A DNA stretch of 64,000 nt from Shewanella baltica (GTDB lineage Bacteria > Pseudomonadota > Gammaproteobacteria > Enterobacterales > Shewanellaceae): contig NZ_UGYM01000002.1 of NCBI RefSeq assembly GCF_900456975.1, positions 248,001 through 312,000 on the forward strand. Direction: 5' to 3'. Both the position numbers and the translations under genes were made by a program. The notes beneath the pieces were generated by a model, which saw only the letters and a program-made list of their open reading frames with translations, searched no databases and was not told the DNA's origin. Below, in pieces: positions 28,341-38,801 of the stretch (position 1 is the first letter of the stretch; each line of letters opens with the position of its first letter).

Positions 28341-29825
28341 ATGGCACAAGATCTATCGCAATTCCCCAAGGCTTTATTTACCCAAGCACAAGTTCGCCAA
28401 GCTGAACTGAGTGCTGTGTCGCAGGGAGCCTCTAGCCTCTATGAATTGGTCGAGCGTGCTGGCGCGGCGGCTTTTGAATGTTTAACAAAACATAACCCCA
28501 ATGCCTCTTCTGTATTTATCCTCGCTGGCAGCGGTAACAATGGTGCCGATGCCTTAGTGTGCGCCCGTCTAGCCCTTGCCAGTGGTATGGCCGTTTCAGT
28601 GATGATGACGTCAGCGGCAGGCACGCCTGAGTGTCAGCAAGCATTGGCCCATTATCTTAAAGACGGCGGAGAGTTACTGCCGAAAGCCGTTGCGCCCATT
28701 CTTGCGGCCAAGATCATCGTCGATGGTTTACTCGGCACAGGTGTGCGAGATGCCGTGCGCGACGATATGGCTGAGTATATTTGCGCCATCAATGACAATG
28801 CAGCTTGGGTATTGAGCCTTGATTTACCGTCTGGAGTGATTGCCGATACCGGCGCTGTGGCGGGTGTTGCTGTGATGGCGGATGTCACCTTGTGTTTTGG
28901 TGGCTGGAAGCAAGGTTTGTTAACGGGTAAGGCGCGGCATTACAGCGGCGAACTTGAATTTGCCGCTTTAGGATTAACGCCTTTCTTCGCTGAAGCGAGT
29001 GCACAAAGAGTAGGAAGAGAGACGCTTAAGGATTACTTTGCCGCCAGAGCGCGCGATAGCCATAAAGGCCAGTCGGGTAAGGTCACTGTTATTGGCGGTG
29101 ATATGGGCATGGCTGGCGCCGTGCGACTGGCAAGTGAGGCATGTTTGCGTGCCGGTGCAGGATTAGTCACAGTGATCAGTCGACCTGAGCATCAATTGAC
29201 TGTGAATGTTTCCCGTCCTGAATTGATGTTCTGGGGTTGTGACTTAGTCGATATGGAAGTGTATCTGCGCCTTGGTTGGGCGCAGGTTATCGTACTTGGC
29301 CCTGGTTTAGGTAAGCATGACTGGGGCTATAACTTGTTTAAAGCCGTGGGCTTAAGCGATAAACCCTGTGTTTTGGATGCCGATGCCTTAAATCTATTGA
29401 GCAATGAACCGCGCCGGCAAACCAATTGGGTGCTAACACCGCATCCAGGTGAGGCTGCGCGTCTACTCCGCTGCTCTGTGGCAGAAATTGAGCAGGATAG
29501 GTTTGCGGCTGTAAGGGCTATACAGCAAAAGTATGGCGGTGTTGTACTGTTAAAAGGCGCGGGAACGATCATTTTTGATGGCAAACAAATGGTTGTTGCA
29601 CCTGTCGGTAATCCTGGGCTTGCCAGTGGTGGGTGTGGCGATGTGTTATCTGGTATTATAGGCGCGCTCATGGCTCAAGGAATGGATAACATGCAGGCGA
29701 CTGTGCTGGGTGTTGTTGTACATGGTTGCGCCGCCGATCTTGCGGCAATACAGGGAGAACGTGGCATGTTAGCGAGCGATTTAATGCCTTTTATTCGCCA
29801 ATTAGTGAATAGTGATTTACTCTAG
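28341..29825 (+). CDS. nnrD: Bifunctional NAD(P)H-hydrate epimerase / ADP-dependent dehydratase
   Basis: Repairs hydrated NADH and NADPH. It is 494 residues: an N-terminal epimerase (YjeF_N, about 1-215, with LAGSGNNGADALVCARLA and VDGLLGTGV) and a C-terminal dehydratase (about 230-494, with GSGK-like VIGGDMGMAGA, VLTPHPGEAARLL and GNPGLASGGCGDVLSG). AAGGAG lies 7 bases before the ATG. It heads the nnrD-tsaE-amiB-mutL-miaA-hfq-hflXKC block shared with E. coli. Confidence 0.96.
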   Translation: MAQDLSQFPKALFTQAQVRQAELSAVSQGASSLYELVERAGAAAFECLTKHNPNASSVFILAGSGNNGADALVCARLALASGMAVSVMMTSAAGTPECQQALAHYLKDGGELLPKAVAPILAAKIIVDGLLGTGVRDAVRDDMAEYICAINDNAAWVLSLDLPSGVIADTGAVAGVAVMADVTLCFGGWKQGLLTGKARHYSGELEFAALGLTPFFAEASAQRVGRETLKDYFAARARDSHKGQSGKVTVIGGDMGMAGAVRLASEACLRAGAGLVTVISRPEHQLTVNVSRPELMFWGCDLVDMEVYLRLGWAQVIVLGPGLGKHDWGYNLFKAVGLSDKPCVLDADALNLLSNEPRRQTNWVLTPHPGEAARLLRCSVAEIEQDRFAAVRAIQQKYGGVVLLKGAGTIIFDGKQMVVAPVGNPGLASGGCGDVLSGIIGALMAQGMDNMQATVLGVVVHGCAADLAAIQGERGMLASDLMPFIRQLVNSDLL

Positions 29826-29927
29826 GCGGTATGTGAGACTCAAGCGGGGCTGGACTTTGATCTGTGCCCTGCGCCTTTTTAGGGTTGAGTCGCTTCTCCA
29901 TTAATAACAGCAGTGATATAAGCGGAT

Positions 29928-30386
29928 ATGACAGAGTTAACTTTTTTCTTAGACAACGAAGACGACACTATTGCGGTTGGGCAAAAATTAGCCCGCCATG
30001 TACAAGCGCCTTTGACTCTGTATCTTACGGGTGATTTAGGCGCCGGTAAAACGACGCTGAGTCGCGGCTTAATTCAAGGTTTGGGCCATAAAGGGGCAGT
30101 TAAAAGCCCGACTTACACTTTAGTTGAACCATATGAGCTAGAGGGTGTCGAAGTTTATCATTTTGATTTGTATCGTTTAAACGATCCAGAAGAACTCGAG
30201 TTTATGGGTATTCGTGATTACTTCACGGATAAGAGTCTGTGCATTGTTGAATGGCCAGATAAGGGAGAGGGTTTATTGCCCGATGCCGATGTCCATATGC
30301 ATTTAAGTTATCAAAATAGTGGGCGTGAAATACGCATAGAGGCCTTGTCAGAGCCAGGTGAAAAGTTATTAAAAGCGATAAAATAA
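29928..30386 (+). CDS. tsaE: tRNA threonylcarbamoyladenosine biosynthesis ATPase TsaE
   Basis: A 152-residue P-loop ATPase that works with TsaB and TsaD to make t6A37 in tRNA. Walker A is [14 protein letters not shown] (about 34-47), followed by the conserved [11 protein letters not shown] and VYHFDLYRL. It is 102 bases after nnrD and 8 bases before amiB, so likely co-transcribed. Confidence 0.96.
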   Translation: MTELTFFLDNEDDTIAVGQKLARHVQAPLTLYLTGDLGAGKTTLSRGLIQGLGHKGAVKSPTYTLVEPYELEGVEVYHFDLYRLNDPEELEFMGIRDYFTDKSLCIVEWPDKGEGLLPDADVHMHLSYQNSGREIRIEALSEPGEKLLKAIK

Positions 30387-30394
30387 AAACTAAA

Positions 30395-31816
30395 ATGATA
30401 AAAAATAACCCTTATTTTCAAATTATTATTCTTTCTTTATGTTCTTTTTTATCTGTGGCGGCCCATGCGGCTAATCAGTTAGAAAGCGTACGTATTTGGG
30501 CTGCGCCTGAGTCGACTCGAATCGTGTTTGATTTAAGTGAAGCGCCAGATTACACCTATTTCTCTTTAGATGGCCCTAATCGCTTAGTGGTGGATTTAAA
30601 AAAGTCCGCCACTAAAGTTGCGCTTAAAAATCTTGAAAACAACAGTAAGTTAGTCAAGGGCGTGCGAGTCAGTAAGTCGCCGACTAAGGGGGATTTACGC
30701 TTAGTGATCGATTTGTTGAAGCCTCTGAATGCAAGCTTGTTCTCGTTACCTGTGACCGCGCCTTATGGCAATCGTCTCGTGGTTGATTTAGAAGATAAAA
30801 CCTTAACAACCGCAACTGCAGTCGTATCATCCACACCCGTTAAAACCGTTACCCAAGCGGCACAATCATCCCGCGATATCGTGATTGCTATCGATGCGGG
30901 TCATGGCGGCGACGACCCCGGCTCCATTGGCCCTTCTGGCGTTTACGAAAAAAAGGTTGCCCTAGAAATCGCCAGACGTGTTTCGAGTAAAATCAATGAC
31001 ACGCCCGGCATGCGCGCTGTGATGATCCGCACCGGCGATTATTTTGTGAATTTGAATAAGCGCTCTGAGTTGGCCCGCAACAGTAAGGCCGATCTACTGA
31101 TTTCTATCCATGCCGATGCTTTTACTTCCCCTAATCCGCGCGGCGCCTCTGTGTGGGTATTATCCATGCGTCGCGCAAACAGTGAAATTGGCCGTTGGTT
31201 AGAGCAAAAAGAAAAGCATTCTGAGTTACTTGGCGGCGCGGGTGAGATTATCCAAAACACGGATAATGAACAGTATTTAGCCATGACGCTGCTCGATATG
31301 TCGATGAACAGTTCGATGGCCATTGGTCATTCAGTCGCTGGCGATATTCTTAAGGATTTAGGCGGCGTGACTGATTTACATAAGAGTCGCCCCGAGTCTG
31401 CGAGTTTAGCCGTGCTGAAATCACCGGATATTCCTTCAATCTTGGTGGAAACGGGCTTTATTTCGAATCCGAAAGAAGAGCGTTTGCTATCGAGTAGTCG
31501 CCATCAAGAAAATATCGCCAATGCTATTTATAAGGGTGTGAGTCGTTACTATCACAATAATCCGCCAGCGGATACCTTGCTTGCCCAACGTGGCGGCGCA
31601 AGTTCTAGCAGTGCTAAATCGACTAAAGAGAGAACGCCAACCGCTTATGTGGGGAGTTCAACGTCATCGAACGTCAAACATAAAGTCAGTCGTGGCGAGT
31701 CTTTGTCGGCCATCGCGCAGCGTTACCGTGTGCCTATGTCTAGCATCAAACAAGCGAATGGGATGAAGTCCGATGTGGTGCAGTTAGGTCAAACGTTAGT
31801 CATACCCCAGAGTTAA
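30395..31816 (+). CDS. amiB: N-acetylmuramoyl-L-alanine amidase AmiB
   Basis: A periplasmic zinc amidase that splits septal peptidoglycan. It is 473 residues: signal peptide (about 1-26), AMIN domain (about 30-130), Amidase_3 domain (about 165-390) and a LysM domain at the end (about 427-472). Zinc and catalytic residues are in IDAGHGGDDPG, GVYEKKVALE, LISIHADAF and ILVETGFISN. The LysM adds peptidoglycan binding; E. coli AmiB lacks one of this form, but many gammaproteobacterial AmiB proteins have it. It needs an EnvC-type activator, which is not in this window. Confidence 0.95.
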   Translation: MIKNNPYFQIIILSLCSFLSVAAHAANQLESVRIWAAPESTRIVFDLSEAPDYTYFSLDGPNRLVVDLKKSATKVALKNLENNSKLVKGVRVSKSPTKGDLRLVIDLLKPLNASLFSLPVTAPYGNRLVVDLEDKTLTTATAVVSSTPVKTVTQAAQSSRDIVIAIDAGHGGDDPGSIGPSGVYEKKVALEIARRVSSKINDTPGMRAVMIRTGDYFVNLNKRSELARNSKADLLISIHADAFTSPNPRGASVWVLSMRRANSEIGRWLEQKEKHSELLGGAGEIIQNTDNEQYLAMTLLDMSMNSSMAIGHSVAGDILKDLGGVTDLHKSRPESASLAVLKSPDIPSILVETGFISNPKEERLLSSSRHQENIANAIYKGVSRYYHNNPPADTLLAQRGGASSSSAKSTKERTPTAYVGSSTSSNVKHKVSRGESLSAIAQRYRVPMSSIKQANGMKSDVVQLGQTLVIPQS

Positions 31817-31826
31817 ATAGGAAAGC

Positions 31827-33743
31827 ATGATGGGCATTCAGATCCTGCCACCGCAATTAGCCAACCAAATTGCGGCGGGGGAAGTGGTTGAGAGACCTGC
31901 TTCCGTAGTCAAAGAATTGGTCGAGAATAGTCTCGACGCAGGAGCGAGCCGAGTCGATATTGAAATCGACAAAGGCGGTAGCAAGCTGATTAAAATTCGC
32001 GATAACGGATCTGGTATACCCAAAGATGAACTCGCGCTGGCCTTATCGCGCCATGCGACCTCAAAGTTACACACCTTAGACGATCTCGAAGCGATCCTCA
32101 GTTTTGGTTTTCGCGGTGAAGCGTTAGCGAGTATCAGCTCAGTCTCACGCTTAACCTTAACCTCGCGCACTGCTGATCAAACCGAAGCATGGCAAGCCCA
32201 TGCTGAAGGTGCCGACATGGCGGTTAAAGTCATGCCCGCCGCGCATCCTGTTGGTTCTACGATTGAAGTGGTGGATTTATTTTTCAATACGCCAGCTCGC
32301 AGACGCTTTTTAAAGAGCGATAAAACCGAATTTACCCATATCGATGAATGGTTAAAGCGCATTGCATTAGTGCGCGGCGATATCCATTTCACGCTAACTC
32401 ATAACGGCAAGACGGTACGCAATTATCGTCCCGCCATGAATGAGGCCCAGTATTTACAACGTTTGACGCAAGTAAGTGGCCGTCCATTTGCCGAGCAAGC
32501 GCTTAAGATTGAATGCCAGCACGATGATTTGCGCCTTAGTGGCTATTTGCAGTCACCTTGGTCACCCGTTATCAGTGATACCCATTACTTTTATGTCAAC
32601 GGACGCTTAATCCGTGACCGCTTAGTCAATCACGCGGTGCGCCAAGCTTTTGCCCAAAAAGCGGAACTGGAGCAACCCGGCTATGTGTTGATGTTGGATA
32701 TCGATCCCCATCAAGTGGATGTTAACGTGCATCCCGCTAAGCATGAGGTGCGATTCCATCAGAGTCGCTATGTGCATGATTATATTCTGCAAGCATTGCA
32801 ATCGGCGCTGGAAGAAGCAGGGGAACTCAACTTCGTTCACTCAAGCTCTTTGGATGAAGTTGAAGATGTGTTTGTGGATGCCCCGACAAGCGCCACTGAA
32901 ATCTCAGCCCCTTTTGTACTTGGTGCTGATTCAGCTCAAGTTAATGTGCCAGCTGATACACTTGAGTCTGCTCAACCGTTAGTTGCCTCTGCCGTTCAAG
33001 TAAAATCTGCCGGCGCAGGACGAGAAGGCACCAGTTTTGGCACTCAAACGAATGCCTTTGGCAGCATGGCCACGCCAAGGGACAATAGTCGCGGCAGTTA
33101 TTCTGCTGGTGAATCTCGGCAACGAACTGAATTACCGTCAAAAGCGGCAATTGCAAGTTATGGTGCTTTATTGCAAACACCTTCTTACAGTGTAAAAGAT
33201 CAAGATTATCAGCCATCTCTGCCTATGCCTGCGATTTTAGATAGCCAATATTGGGTAATGGTGACGGCGGATAAACTGAGTCTATTGCCAATAAAATCAG
33301 TAGCATTGGCGACGCGCTGCCAAGAGATTGAGGCTAAGCTAGCGACCGGATTAATTGGCCAGCCTTTATTGATGCCAGTGTCTGTCGCGGCCGATGCAGA
33401 TTGGCAGGCTGTGCTCGATGAACATGACACGCTGATCCGCCAGTTAGGTTTAGAACTAACAATTCGTTACCAGCAGTTGATTATTAAAAAAGTGCCCCCA
33501 TATATCAGAGAGAGCCAGTTAGCAAAAGTGATCCCTGAGTGGTTACAATCGCTGCGTTTTGAAACACCTGCGCCAAGCGCACTGGCATTTTGGTTGGCAA
33601 AACACAGTTTAACGGGATTCGTTTCGGCACCAGAAATCTGGGCAGCATTTTCGCAGTTAGCTGAAGAGAAAAGACAGCTTATTGCCAACAAAGCAATATT
33701 ATTACCTTGGCAATCGTGGCTAGAAGAGCAAGCAAGTGAATAA
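31827..33743 (+). CDS. mutL: DNA mismatch repair protein MutL
   Basis: Links MutS mismatch recognition to MutH nicking. It is 638 residues. The GHKL ATPase N-terminus shows [28 protein letters not shown] and [13 protein letters not shown] variable linker at about 345-450 precedes a C-terminal dimerisation domain. No DQHAxxE endonuclease motif is visible, as expected for a species that uses MutH. AGGAAAG precedes two consecutive ATG codons; either could be used. It overlaps miaA by 8 bases. Confidence 0.97.
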   Translation: MMGIQILPPQLANQIAAGEVVERPASVVKELVENSLDAGASRVDIEIDKGGSKLIKIRDNGSGIPKDELALALSRHATSKLHTLDDLEAILSFGFRGEALASISSVSRLTLTSRTADQTEAWQAHAEGADMAVKVMPAAHPVGSTIEVVDLFFNTPARRRFLKSDKTEFTHIDEWLKRIALVRGDIHFTLTHNGKTVRNYRPAMNEAQYLQRLTQVSGRPFAEQALKIECQHDDLRLSGYLQSPWSPVISDTHYFYVNGRLIRDRLVNHAVRQAFAQKAELEQPGYVLMLDIDPHQVDVNVHPAKHEVRFHQSRYVHDYILQALQSALEEAGELNFVHSSSLDEVEDVFVDAPTSATEISAPFVLGADSAQVNVPADTLESAQPLVASAVQVKSAGAGREGTSFGTQTNAFGSMATPRDNSRGSYSAGESRQRTELPSKAAIASYGALLQTPSYSVKDQDYQPSLPMPAILDSQYWVMVTADKLSLLPIKSVALATRCQEIEAKLATGLIGQPLLMPVSVAADADWQAVLDEHDTLIRQLGLELTIRYQQLIIKKVPPYIRESQLAKVIPEWLQSLRFETPAPSALAFWLAKHSLTGFVSAPEIWAAFSQLAEEKRQLIANKAILLPWQSWLEEQASE

Positions 33744-34662
33744 AGAATTACAGCCTAAAGTGATATTTTTGATGGGGCCAACGGCCTCAGGCAAAACTGC
33801 TTTAGCATTAGAATTGGCCGAAAAGCATAACTGTGAAATCATTTCGGTCGATTCAGCATTAATTTATCGCGGTATGGACATTGGCAGTGCCAAGCCTTCC
33901 GCCGACGAACTGGCCCGTGGGCCACATCGATTGATCGACATTCGCGATCCTAGTGAAAGTTATTCGGCAGCCGACTTTAGAGCCGATGCGATAGCCGAGA
34001 TAGAACACATTGTCAGCATGGGTAAAACGCCAGTATTAGTTGGCGGAACCATGATGTATTTCAAAGCGTTACTCGAAGGTTTATCACCTTTGCCTAGTGC
34101 GGACGAGGCCATTAGAGCCGAAATCCAAGCTGAGGCGGATGAAAAGGGATGGGAAGCACTGCATGACCAATTAAGGGAGATAGATCCCGTGTCGGCAGAA
34201 AGAATTCATCCTAATGATCCACAAAGACTTTCAAGAGCGCTGGAAGTCTATAGAATAAGCGGCAAGAGTATGACTGAGCTGACTCAGACCAAGTCTGCTC
34301 CCTTGCCCTATGACGTAGTGCAGTTTGCTATTGCACCGCGTGAGCGCAAAGTGTTACATGACTTAATTGCGCAACGTTTTGCGATTATGCTCAAGCAGGG
34401 CTTTCTTGAGGAAGTCACAGAGCTGAAAGCCCGTGGAGACCTGCATTTAGACTTGCCTTCAATGCGTTGTGTGGGTTATCGACAGTGCTGGCAATATCTC
34501 GATGGTGAGTTTGACTATGATACTATGGTCGAAAAAGCGGTTGCTGCTACTAGGCAATTGGCTAAGCGTCAATTAACATGGTTGCGCAGTTGGCCAGAGT
34601 TGAATTGGCTCGAAAGTGGTGCTGAGGGGAATTTAGTTACACTTATGCGTCAATGCCGCTAG
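33736..34662 (+). CDS. miaA: tRNA dimethylallyltransferase
   Basis: Adds the isopentenyl group to A37 of tRNAs that read UNN codons. It is 308 residues, with P-loop [15 protein letters not shown] near the start, [16 protein letters not shown], and the substrate-recognition region [14 protein letters not shown]. It starts with GTG inside the last codons of mutL (8-base overlap), so translation is coupled. Confidence 0.97.
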   Translation: MNKELQPKVIFLMGPTASGKTALALELAEKHNCEIISVDSALIYRGMDIGSAKPSADELARGPHRLIDIRDPSESYSAADFRADAIAEIEHIVSMGKTPVLVGGTMMYFKALLEGLSPLPSADEAIRAEIQAEADEKGWEALHDQLREIDPVSAERIHPNDPQRLSRALEVYRISGKSMTELTQTKSAPLPYDVVQFAIAPRERKVLHDLIAQRFAIMLKQGFLEEVTELKARGDLHLDLPSMRCVGYRQCWQYLDGEFDYDTMVEKAVAATRQLAKRQLTWLRSWPELNWLESGAEGNLVTLMRQCR

Positions 34663-34679
34663 CTTATTAGCCCTTGCTG

Positions 34680-34685
34680 TATAAT
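34680..34685 (+). promoter_or_regulatory. -10-like element before hfq
   Basis: A perfect TATAAT lies 70 bases before the hfq start. No good -35 hexamer is at the right distance, so this is only a candidate. An internal hfq promoter is known at the same locus in E. coli. Confidence 0.35.
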
Positions 34686-34754
34686 ACTAAAACTAAACAA
34701 AAAACTATCACTGATATCGATTTATTTTATATAAATTAAAAAGGAAATAATAAA

Positions 34755-35027
34755 ATGGCTAAGGGGCAATCTTTACAAGACCCATTTTTGAACGCATTGC
34801 GTCGCGAGCGCGTTCCTGTATCAATTTACTTGGTGAACGGCATTAAACTCCAAGGACAGGTAGAGTCGTTTGATCAATTTGTCATTCTGTTGAAAAACAC
34901 AGTGAGCCAAATGGTTTATAAACACGCTATTTCTACTGTAGTGCCAGCACGCCCATTCAACGTCACTGGTCACCAAAATGCCCAAGGCGGATATGGTGCT
35001 CAAGATGATGCGCCTAGTGGCGAATAA
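34755..35027 (+). CDS. hfq: RNA chaperone Hfq
   Basis: A hexameric Sm-like RNA-binding protein that pairs small RNAs with mRNAs. It is 90 residues. The core has [20 protein letters not shown] and the Sm2 motif [13 protein letters not shown], identical in style to E. coli Hfq. The C-terminal tail is short (about 20 residues). AAAAAGGAAAT precedes the ATG. Confidence 0.98.
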
Positions 35028-35050
35028 GCTATATCTAAGGAGTTTACTTC

Positions 35051-36358
35051 TTGTTTGATCGTTATGAGGCGGGAGAAACTGCGGTTCTTGTCCATATCGA
35101 CTTTTCCGATGAGGAACGCCGAGAAGATTTAGTCGAGCTGCAGCTATTAGTGGAATCAGCTGGAGCCCGATCAGTCGGGGTGATTACTGGAAGTCGACGT
35201 TCGCCGGACCGCAAATTTTTTGTGGGTTCTGGTAAAGCCGAAGAGTTAGCCGCATTAGTGGCGGCGACCGAAGCCAATGTGGTGATTTTTAATCATGCAT
35301 TGAGTCCAGCCCAAGAGCGTAATCTTGAGCAAGTGTGTCATTGTCGAGTACTCGACCGTACGACGCTTATTCTCGATATTTTTGCCCAAAGAGCGCGTAC
35401 TCACGAAGGTAAGTTGCAGGTGGAGCTAGCGCAATTGCGCCATATGTCGACTCGCCTGATCCGTGGTTGGACGCATCTTGAAAGGCAAAAGGGCGGTATT
35501 GGTTTACGTGGTCCAGGGGAAACCCAGCTCGAAACCGATAGACGTTTGCTCAGAGGACGGATTAAAAATATCAACAAGCGTTTAGAGCGAGTTGATAAAC
35601 AACGTGAACAGAGTCGACGTGCACGTAAGCGCAGTGATTTGTCGACAGTGTCATTAGTCGGCTACACAAACGCGGGTAAATCAACGCTGTTTAATGCCCT
35701 AACATCATCCGATGTTTATGCTGCAGATCAGTTGTTTGCCACACTCGATCCCACGCTAAGAAAGTTAGATTTACCCGATGGTGCCGTGATATTAGCGGAT
35801 ACTGTAGGGTTTATTCGTCATTTGCCCCATGATCTCGTTGCTGCATTTAAGGCAACCTTACAAGAGACAAGGCAAGCTGAGTTACTACTGCATATCGTTG
35901 ATTGTGCAGATGAAAACATGGCGGATAACTTTGATCAGGTTCAATCTGTACTGAAAGACATCGAAGCCGATGAAGTCATGCAACTCGTGGTGTGTAACAA
36001 AATCGATTTACTCGAGGATGTAACCCCAAGAATTGAATATAACGACATAGGCAAACCCGTTCGAGTTTGGGTTTCGGCACAGAAGCGTTTGGGATTTGAT
36101 TTGCTGTTGAAAGCCATCACTGAGCTAATCGGTGAGGTGATTAAAGAGCTAACACTTAGAATTCCGGCAACTGCTGGACATTATCTTGGCCAGTTTTATC
36201 GACTGGATGCGATACAGCAGAAAGAGTACGACGATCTGGGGAACTGTATTTTGTCTGTTCGTTTATCGGACGCCGATTGGCGCCGATTAGCTAAACAGAG
36301 TCAGGGTGAGTTAGAAACCTTTATCTACGAAGATTCGATAGATGAGGCTGTTTGTTAA
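35051..36358 (+). CDS. hflX: Ribosome-associated GTPase HflX
   Basis: A GTPase that splits stalled 70S ribosomes under stress. It is 435 residues: an N-terminal HflX domain, a helical linker (GPGETQLETDRRLLR), then G1 GYTNAGKST, G3 DTVGFIRHLP and G4 CNKIDLL. The start is a TTG at 35051, supported by AAGGAG 8 bases upstream and the absence of a nearby in-frame ATG. It lies between hfq and hflK. Confidence 0.96.
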   Translation: MFDRYEAGETAVLVHIDFSDEERREDLVELQLLVESAGARSVGVITGSRRSPDRKFFVGSGKAEELAALVAATEANVVIFNHALSPAQERNLEQVCHCRVLDRTTLILDIFAQRARTHEGKLQVELAQLRHMSTRLIRGWTHLERQKGGIGLRGPGETQLETDRRLLRGRIKNINKRLERVDKQREQSRRARKRSDLSTVSLVGYTNAGKSTLFNALTSSDVYAADQLFATLDPTLRKLDLPDGAVILADTVGFIRHLPHDLVAAFKATLQETRQAELLLHIVDCADENMADNFDQVQSVLKDIEADEVMQLVVCNKIDLLEDVTPRIEYNDIGKPVRVWVSAQKRLGFDLLLKAITELIGEVIKELTLRIPATAGHYLGQFYRLDAIQQKEYDDLGNCILSVRLSDADWRRLAKQSQGELETFIYEDSIDEAVC

Positions 36359-36394
36359 TAATCTAATTTATTTCATCCACTTATGGAGTGCTAA

Positions 36395-37534
36395 ATGGCT
36401 TGGAACGAGCCCGGTAACAAGGGTAATGATCCTTGGGGAAATAAAGGTGGTAACGACAAAGGACCACCGGACCTTGACGAGGTTTTTCGTAATCTTTCAA
36501 AGCGCTTTGGCGGCAAAGGAAACGGCTCAGGCCAATCTTTTAGCTCGTTTAGCCTAATCATCATTCTTGCTGTTGCTGTAGTTGTTTGGGGACTTTCGGG
36601 TTTTTATACAATTAAAGAAGCTGAGCGTGGTGTGGCACTGCGATTTGGTAAACACGCTGGCGAAATTGGCCCTGGACTTCATTGGAAAGCCACATTTATC
36701 GACCAAATTTATCCCGTCGACATTCAATCGGTTCGCTCTATTCCTGCGTCTGGTAGCATGCTGACATCCGATGAAAACGTCGTGAAAGTTGAGCTTGATG
36801 TTCAGTATCGTATTTTAGATGCTTACTCATATCTATTTAGTGCCGTCGATGCGAACGCCAGTTTGCGTGAAGCGACTGACAGTGCACTGCGTTATGTCAT
36901 TGGACATAATAAGATGGATGATATTCTGACTACTGGCCGTGATGCTATTCGTCGCGATACGTGGAAAGAGTTAGAGCGCATTCTTGAACCGTACAAATTG
37001 GGTCTTGCTGTTGTTGACGTCAACTTCTTACCGGCGCGTCCGCCTGAAGAAGTGAAAGACGCCTTCGATGACGCGATTTCTGCTCAAGAAGATGAACAAC
37101 GTTTTATTCGTGAAGCTGAAGCCTATGCCCGTGAAATTGAACCAAAAGCTCGTGGTGAAGTTGAACGTATGGCACAACAAGCGAATGCTTATAAAGAGCG
37201 TGAAGTCTTAGAAGCTCGCGGTAAAGTGGCTCGTTTTGAGCTGTTATTACCTGAGTACCAAGCCGCGCCTGACGTGACTCGCAAGCGTTTGTATCTCGAT
37301 ACAATGCAGCAAGTGATGACAGATACGAATAAAGTGCTGATTGATGCCAAGAACAACGGCAACTTAATGTACCTACCGCTAGATAAGTTAATTCAGCAGA
37401 AGCCTGCGACAACTGAGCTGGAAGCTAAGCCACAGCAAAATGTCAATTCTTCATCTGTATCAACGACTCGCGCGAATGAGCCTTTGAGTGGACGTCCATC
37501 CCGCGATGATCGTACTCGCCAAGGGAGGGAGTAA
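36395..37534 (+). CDS. hflK: FtsH protease modulator subunit HflK
   Basis: An SPFH/stomatin-family inner-membrane protein that, with HflC, forms a large periplasmic cage around FtsH. It is 379 residues: a Gly/Asn-rich cytosolic N-terminus (MAWNEPGNKGNDPWGNKGG), one TM helix (about 48-66), an SPFH domain (about 68-250) and a coiled coil rich in Glu and Ala. hflC follows after 3 bases. Confidence 0.97.
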   Translation: MAWNEPGNKGNDPWGNKGGNDKGPPDLDEVFRNLSKRFGGKGNGSGQSFSSFSLIIILAVAVVVWGLSGFYTIKEAERGVALRFGKHAGEIGPGLHWKATFIDQIYPVDIQSVRSIPASGSMLTSDENVVKVELDVQYRILDAYSYLFSAVDANASLREATDSALRYVIGHNKMDDILTTGRDAIRRDTWKELERILEPYKLGLAVVDVNFLPARPPEEVKDAFDDAISAQEDEQRFIREAEAYAREIEPKARGEVERMAQQANAYKEREVLEARGKVARFELLLPEYQAAPDVTRKRLYLDTMQQVMTDTNKVLIDAKNNGNLMYLPLDKLIQQKPATTELEAKPQQNVNSSSVSTTRANEPLSGRPSRDDRTRQGRE

Positions 37535-37537
37535 TCC

Positions 37538-38431
37538 ATGGGTAGATTAAGCGTTATTCTTATCGCCGTACTCTTAGGTATTGGTTTGTCATCTTTAATG
37601 GTGGTGAATGAAGGTGAGCGCGCAATTGTGGCGCGTTTCGGGGAAATTTTAAAAGACAACGTTGACGGTAATCGAGTCACCCGCGTCTACGGTCCAGGTC
37701 TGCACATTAAAGTGCCTGTGATCGATAAAGTAAAATTACTCGATGCCCGTATTCAAACACTTGATGGTGCTGCTGATCGTTTTGTGACTTCAGAGAAGAA
37801 AGATCTTATGGTCGATTCCTATGTGAAGTGGCGTATTGCAGATTTCGAAAAATATTACCTGTCTACAAACGGTGGTATTAAGTCGAATGCAGAATCGCTA
37901 TTACAACGTAAGATCAACAACGATTTACGTACTGAGTTTGGTCGTCGCACTATCAGAGAGATTGTGTCTGGTAAGCGTGATGAATTGCAAAATGACGCGT
38001 TAGAAAACGCCTCAGAAAGCGCCAAAGACTTAGGTATTGAAGTTGTCGATGTGCGTGTAAAGCAAATCAATTTACCTGCTAACGTCAGTAACAGTATTTA
38101 CCAACGTATGCGTGCCGAGCGTCAAGCTGTGGCAAAAGAGCATAGAGCACAAGGTAAAGAGCAATCTGAAATCATTCGTGCAACGATTGATGCCAATGTA
38201 ACAGTGAAGATTGCTGAAGCTGAGCGTAAAGCTTTAACCATACGTGGTGAAGGTGATGCATTAGCTGCGAAGATATATTCTGATGCTTACAGCAAAGATG
38301 CTGAGTTCTTCGGCTTTGTTCGTAGCTTAGAAGCCTATCGTGCCAGCTTCTCAGGCAAGTCCGATATCATGGTGTTAGAGCCTGATAGCGAGTTCTTCAA
38401 GTATATGAAGAGCACTGCACCTAAGAAGTAA
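37538..38431 (+). CDS. hflC: FtsH protease modulator subunit HflC
   Basis: Partner of HflK. It is 297 residues: an N-terminal TM helix (about 4-22), an SPFH domain (NEGERAIVARFGEIL onward) and an Ala/Glu-rich coiled coil. A GGGAGGGAG ribosome binding site lies in the end of hflK. It closes the hfq-hflXKC operon; a strong terminator follows. Confidence 0.97.
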   Translation: MGRLSVILIAVLLGIGLSSLMVVNEGERAIVARFGEILKDNVDGNRVTRVYGPGLHIKVPVIDKVKLLDARIQTLDGAADRFVTSEKKDLMVDSYVKWRIADFEKYYLSTNGGIKSNAESLLQRKINNDLRTEFGRRTIREIVSGKRDELQNDALENASESAKDLGIEVVDVRVKQINLPANVSNSIYQRMRAERQAVAKEHRAQGKEQSEIIRATIDANVTVKIAEAERKALTIRGEGDALAAKIYSDAYSKDAEFFGFVRSLEAYRASFSGKSDIMVLEPDSEFFKYMKSTAPKK

Positions 38432-38451
38432 TACGTTAAAAGTATTGATCT

Positions 38452-38483
38452 AATAGGCCCTGTTACCCAGGGCCTATTTTTTT
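38452..38483 (+). terminator. Intrinsic terminator after hflC
   Basis: A perfect 11-bp stem (AATAGGCCCTG / CAGGGCCTATT) with loop TTACC runs into seven T residues. Confidence 0.92.
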
Positions 38484-38801
38484 ATCTGGCGATTGTTAAC
38501 TTAGATTGAAAAGTCAGGGCTAATTTATATTAGCGATGCATGCTTTATGCCGATGTCACAGACAAGATGCTCAAAATATGTTCCAAATGGATTAAAACGG
38601 GTTAATAGTTGGGTCTTTTTTAGACTTTTTTTAAAAAACACGCAATCTCCCTAACTTACTTGCGTGTTTTCACTATGATCTGCTTCTAATTTTTAGCTAT
38701 AATGAGCCCCGCTTCAAACTTCGATTTTTGACCCTAGTGATGACTAAGGGCCGAAAGTCTTTGAAATATAAAAATTCCAACACCCTCTGGGAGATAAGTG
38801 G
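38484..38801. promoter_or_regulatory. Intergenic region before petABC
   Basis: About 320 gene-free bases that must hold the pet promoter. A perfect TATAAT lies at 38698-38703 without a clear -35. An inverted repeat with 11-bp arms (AAAACACGCAA 38635-38645, TTGCGTGTTTT 38660-38670) lies just before it. Confidence 0.4.

Noticed and set aside
28106..28405. 99-codon plus-strand frame between the terminator and nnrD
   Set aside because: No ribosome binding site, unusual composition and overlap with the well-supported nnrD start; not treated as a gene.
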